A stretch of DNA of 7,787 nucleotides from positions 1 to 7,787 of the forward strand of contig JAKBAF010000051.1 of the NCBI GenBank assembly GCA_021809305.1. The letters are read 5' to 3'. A model generated the notes under the pieces. That model was not told the origin of the DNA. It was given only the letters and a program-made list of their open reading frames with translations, and made no database searches. The position numbers and the translations under genes are program-made. This stretch comes from a bacterium. Its GTDB lineage: Bacteria; Chlamydiota; Chlamydiia; Chlamydiales; JAFEGQ01. Below are positions 4,809 to 7,787 of this stretch, one piece after another. How positions within the stretch are numbered: the stretch's first letter is position 1; each line of letters opens with the position of its first letter.

Positions 4809-6146
4809 ATGGGTCAAGTACAATGGAGACTTAGCGTTGGTATCTCTCTTGTTTGCTGTGTGTCGGCCTCTATTGGCTTGTTCACGCCAGCTGTTGCGAG
4901 TGGGGCAGAGCAGGGGGAGGTCGCGGCAAAAGTAGCAGATCGGCCTGCAATGGTCTTGGCGCGGCCACGCGCTATTGATCCGTTTACAGGACAGGTGAAG
5001 GGAGCAAAGGTTAGACTGCGATCTCAGCCAGACCTCAATGCCCCCATTGTTAAAGAGCTAAAGGCGAGTGATCTTCTCCTCGTTAAGGGTGAGATTGAAG
5101 ACTTTTACGCGGTAGCAGCACCGGGTGGTGTTAAGGCTTATGTCTTTCGCCCCTATGTGCTAGATGGTGTGATTGAGGGCTCCCACGTCAATGTGCGTCT
5201 TGAGCCCGACGTTGAGGCTCCGGTGATCGCGCAGCTCAATTCAGGAGATGCTGTTGCCGGCTCGATCTGCCATGTAAATCCTAAGTGGATGGAGATCGAG
5301 ATGCCTGAGGCGATCTCATTCTATGTCGCTAAAGAGTACGTTCACAATATCGGCAAGCCGAGCTTGATTGAGCAGAGAGAGGAGCGCGCCCAAGAGGTGA
5401 GCCACCTGCTCCAATCGGCCTATCTTACCTCTCAGTCTGAGCTTCGCAAAGCGTTTCGCAATATTGACCTCAATATAGCGACAGCTGGCTTTCGGCGGCT
5501 TGTTGAGGAGTACCCCGACTTCCCAGACGAGATTGCAAAGGCTGAGGCCTTAGGCGAGATGGTCCAAGAGCTCTATCTTCACAAGCAGCTTGTCTATCTT
5601 GAGGGGAAGGAGATTGTGGAGAGCGAGGCAGCGCGGCCAGGGCAAGAGCTTGCCATTGCAGACCACCTCTTTCGGCAGATGGAGGAGACTGTAGAGGGAC
5701 AGCTCTCCCAAGAGAGGTTCCACCTTGGTGAGGAGGGCGAGGTCATCACCCTAGGTCCTCCTGTAGAAATTCCAGCTGGTGGCTTACATAATAGCGTATC
5801 GAATGAGTTGGAGCTAACCGACAAGATGCTGGCCTGGGAGCCCATTGAATCGTCGCTCTACCACCTCTGGGCGATCGATCACGGAGATCTGCCGGTGCGC
5901 ACCTTTTATGATGAGCAGGAGGTCGATGCCAAGTCATTTGTTGGTATCATAGAGCGGTTTGGCTACTACGCTGAAAACCCACCGGGCGACTTCGTCTTAA
6001 AGGTCGACAACCGAGTGAGAGCCTACCTCTACTCAACGAAGGTCGATCTTGAAGAGTATGTTGGATGCAATGTAAAGGTTAAGGGGATCGAGCGCCCTAA
6101 TCATAGCTTTGCCTTCCCTGCCTACTTCGTTCTCTCTGTGGAGTGA
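4809..6146 (+). CDS. Secreted protein with tandem bacterial SH3 domains
   Basis: The 445-residue protein begins with a likely Sec signal peptide: R7, a hydrophobic stretch over residues 8-30, and a probable cleavage after AVASGA near residue 33. Two SH3b-like repeats follow. Repeat 1 (about 65-118) reads GAKVRLRSQPDLNAPIVKEL and ends AYVFRPYVLDG. Repeat 2 (about 122-178) reads GSHVNVRLEPDVEAPVIAQL and ends FYVAKEYV. The V-R-L-(R/E)-x-x-P-D-(L/V)-x-A-P-(I/V) pattern is shared. SH3b domains often bind cell-wall peptides, so an envelope or periplasmic role is inferred. Residues 185-300 are mainly helical and charged. The end (about 374-445: SFVGIIERFGYY, FVLKVD, YVGCNVKVKGIE) looks beta-rich, possibly OB-fold-like. 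AAAAGGGG upstream is the ribosome site. The stop is 20 bases before the comM start, so co-transcription is likely. No catalytic motif was recognised, and I cannot give it a gene name. Confidence 0.82.
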   Translation: MGQVQWRLSVGISLVCCVSASIGLFTPAVASGAEQGEVAAKVADRPAMVLARPRAIDPFTGQVKGAKVRLRSQPDLNAPIVKELKASDLLLVKGEIEDFYAVAAPGGVKAYVFRPYVLDGVIEGSHVNVRLEPDVEAPVIAQLNSGDAVAGSICHVNPKWMEIEMPEAISFYVAKEYVHNIGKPSLIEQREERAQEVSHLLQSAYLTSQSELRKAFRNIDLNIATAGFRRLVEEYPDFPDEIAKAEALGEMVQELYLHKQLVYLEGKEIVESEAARPGQELAIADHLFRQMEETVEGQLSQERFHLGEEGEVITLGPPVEIPAGGLHNSVSNELELTDKMLAWEPIESSLYHLWAIDHGDLPVRTFYDEQEVDAKSFVGIIERFGYYAENPPGDFVLKVDNRVRAYLYSTKVDLEEYVGCNVKVKGIERPNHSFAFPAYFVLSVE

Positions 6147-6152
6147 TCTCTT

Positions 6153-6159
6153 AAGGAGG
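6153..6159 (+). promoter_or_regulatory. Strong Shine-Dalgarno that decides the comM start
   Basis: AAGGAGG is a near-perfect anti-16S match. The first GTG (6161) is only one base away, too close for initiation; the second GTG (6167) is seven bases away, which is ideal. The start is therefore set at 6167. Confidence 0.7.
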
Positions 6160-6166
6160 CGTGAAA

Positions 6167-7672
6167 GTGACCCTCTCTCGCGCCTTCTCAGTTACACTTG
6201 TCGGCCTTGACCCGCTTCTAGTGGTTGTCGAGGCCGACCTCTCTCCCCGCGAAACCCCCCCGCTAATCATTATTGGACTGCCCGATGCCGCAGTTAGAGA
6301 GGCTAAGGATCGTCTCCTTCCAGCCTTGAAAAACAGCGGCTTTCGACTCGGTGGACACTCCTTCACGGTCAACCTCGCCCCTGGTGGGCTGAAGAAGCAG
6401 GGGGCGCTCTATGACCTGCCGATGGCACTTGCTATGCTTAAAGCATTGAAGGTGCTCGAGGGGGAGAGCTTAGAAGAGTATCTTATTGCGGGAGAGCTCT
6501 CCTTGAGCGGTGAGATTCGTCCTATTCGCGGCGCTCTTCTTATGGCCTCTTTTGCGAGATCTCTTGGTAAGCGCGGTCTTATCCTCCCAAAGGCCAATGC
6601 AGCAGAGGCCTCTTTGGTGCCGGGTCTTGAGGTTATTGGTGTTGAGCGGCTAGATGAGGTTGTGGCGTATCTGCAAGGGAAGAGGAGCATTGCAAGCGCT
6701 CCACGATCTAAGCCCCTTTTGAGCACCTCCCCTCCATCAATTGATTTCCGGGAGGTCCGTGGCCAGTTGATGGCCAAGCGCGCTCTTGAGATTGCAGCTG
6801 CTGGCAGCCACAATCTCCTCCTCTGCGGACCGCCAGGCTCTGGTAAGACAATGCTCGCGCGCGCCTTTGTCGGTATCCTACCGCCGATTACCTTTGAAGA
6901 GGCCCTAGAGACAACTAAGATCTACAGTATTGCAGGACATTTAAGTGAGGGTGAGCAGCTTATTTCGCAAAGGCCCTTTCGCTCGCCCCACCATACGGTG
7001 AGCTACGCTGGCCTAATTGGGGGTGGTTCTCAGCCTAAACCTGGCGAGGTATCGCTTGCTCATAACGGGGTTCTCTTCTTAGATGAGTTTGCTGAGTTCT
7101 CTCGTACAACCCTTGAGGTTCTGCGCCAGCCTCTAGAAGATGGTGTTGTTACAATCAGCCGGGCCAGTGGCCATCTCACCTTCCCAGCTAGATTTATCTG
7201 CCTTGCTGCAATGAACCCCTGTCCTTGTGGCTATCTCGGTCATGCTATGCAGCGCTGTATTGATACAGAGCTGCAGATCAACCGCTATCGGGGGAGGATC
7301 TCAGGGCCCTTACTCGATCGTATGGACATGCGCATCGTCGTGCCAGCTGTCCGCTATCACGACCTGTGGAGCGAGTCAGTAGAAGAGTCATCAGAGGTGG
7401 TCCTCCAGCGCGTACAAGAGGCAAGGATGCGTAGCTACGCAAGAAATGGGGGAGTCATACCCAACGGGTCGCTCAGCCCCCGTCGTTTGCGAGAGGTTGC
7501 GCCTCTAGCGCGTGGCTGCCAAGAGGTTCTTGCCCAGGCTATGGAGGGGGCGCGCTCGGCTAGGTCACACGATCGACTGCTGCGGCTTGCCAGAACCATC
7601 GCCGATCTCGATGGATTACCTGCGCTTGAGCCTGCTCACTTGCTAGAGGCTCTTAGTTTTCAAGAGATCTAG
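6167..7672 (+). CDS. comM: ComM/YifB-family AAA+ ATPase (Mg-chelatase-like, branch-migration helicase)
   Basis: With the GTG at 6167 the protein has 501 residues, normal for ComM/YifB. The N-terminal ChlI-like domain (about 1-170) carries LVGLDPLLVVVEADLS, IIGLPDAAVREAKDRL, VNLAPGGLKKQG and YDLPMALAML. The AAA+ core (about 190-395) has Walker A CGPPGSGKT ending at 228, RPFRSPHHT, GEVSLAHNGVLFLDEF with Walker B acids near 306-307, the sensor region AAMNPCPCGY at 347-356, and the arginine-finger stretch SGPLLDRMDMR. The C-terminal lid (about 420-501) ends in RSHDRLLRLARTIADLDG. In characterised bacteria ComM is a hexameric helicase that extends strand integration during natural transformation. 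The Mg-chelatase label in databases reflects fold only. A start at 6161 (503 residues) is possible but has poor ribosome-site spacing. It is probably translated from the same mRNA as the SH3 protein. A palindromic repeat begins one base after its stop. Confidence 0.94.
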   Translation: MTLSRAFSVTLVGLDPLLVVVEADLSPRETPPLIIIGLPDAAVREAKDRLLPALKNSGFRLGGHSFTVNLAPGGLKKQGALYDLPMALAMLKALKVLEGESLEEYLIAGELSLSGEIRPIRGALLMASFARSLGKRGLILPKANAAEASLVPGLEVIGVERLDEVVAYLQGKRSIASAPRSKPLLSTSPPSIDFREVRGQLMAKRALEIAAAGSHNLLLCGPPGSGKTMLARAFVGILPPITFEEALETTKIYSIAGHLSEGEQLISQRPFRSPHHTVSYAGLIGGGSQPKPGEVSLAHNGVLFLDEFAEFSRTTLEVLRQPLEDGVVTISRASGHLTFPARFICLAAMNPCPCGYLGHAMQRCIDTELQINRYRGRISGPLLDRMDMRIVVPAVRYHDLWSESVEESSEVVLQRVQEARMRSYARNGGVIPNGSLSPRRLREVAPLARGCQEVLAQAMEGARSARSHDRLLRLARTIADLDGLPALEPAHLLEALSFQEI

Positions 7673-7787
7673 CATACAGAGGTAATTGCAAAACTCCAGT
7701 TGACCGCTTTCTGGCGCTTTTACCGATCTTTGCAATTCTGCATAAATCCCCTACTCTTAGGAGCATGCGAATTTATGCAGAATTGCA
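7673..7787 (+). repeat. MITE-/REP-like palindromic repeat, copy B (downstream of comM, runs off window)
   Basis: From one base after the comM TAG to the window end the sequence matches 4567-4681 without gaps, with 5 substitutions in 115 bases. The central stem is better here: TGCAATTCTGCATAAAT and ATTTATGCAGAATTGCA are perfectly complementary over 17 bases, where copy A has two mismatches. The right half and right terminal inverted repeat are outside the window. Confidence 0.88.

Noticed and set aside
6161..6163. GTG at 6161 as the comM start
   Set aside because: It is one base from the AAGGAGG ribosome site; the GTG at 6167 has normal spacing and keeps the whole conserved domain.
6151..6813. 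Minus-strand open frames across the start of comM
   Set aside because: They are opposite strongly conserved ComM N-terminal motifs and show no family features of their own.
6167..7672. Magnesium chelatase of chlorophyll synthesis
   Set aside because: The ChlI-like N-domain plus AAA+ layout, the CPCGY motif and length match ComM/YifB, and no chelatase partner genes are nearby.

Overview
The window reads as a piece of a bacterial chromosome of roughly even base composition. It is probably from the Chlamydiota or a close PVC relative. The best evidence is the tmRNA gene: its first pseudoknot and its tag ending in ...LFDVCAKIAA resemble, from memory, the chlamydial ssrA layout. A 254-residue minus-strand protein also looks like a conserved chlamydial hypothetical. 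The lineage call is inference and needs a database search.

Positions 1-1746 hold an AbiE-type toxin-antitoxin locus on the plus strand. The antitoxin AbiEi runs off the left edge but is intact as far as seen. The nucleotidyltransferase toxin AbiEii directly abuts it and is cut by an in-frame TAA that removes a recognisable 37-residue tail. A DUF2442 gene follows and is broken by a frameshift. Two of the three genes are damaged, so this looks like a decaying accessory module. It lies against the 3' end of ssrA, a classic integration site for islands.

Positions 1750-2251 hold a complete ssrA (tmRNA) gene on the minus strand with its own sigma70-type promoter and intrinsic terminator. Upstream of it on the same strand is the uncharacterised gene at 2264-3028, with two Cys/His clusters including a SWIM-like one. 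Its promoter is divergent from the next gene.

Positions 3256-7672 hold three plus-strand housekeeping-type genes: a PIN-PhoH protein (PhoH2 type), a secreted tandem-SH3 protein, and the AAA+ protein ComM/YifB. The last two probably form one operon. PhoH2 points to RNA processing, ComM to DNA branch migration in natural transformation, and the SH3 protein to the envelope.

The most unusual feature is a roughly 175-bp repeat with nested inverted repeats, starting one base after the phoH2 stop codon. A second copy, with 5 differences over the 115 bp visible, starts one base after the comM stop and runs off the right edge. It has imperfect 20-bp terminal inverted repeats and a strong central hairpin. 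It looks like a MITE-like or REP-like dispersed element placed at the 3' ends of transcription units, and I do not recognise it as a named family.
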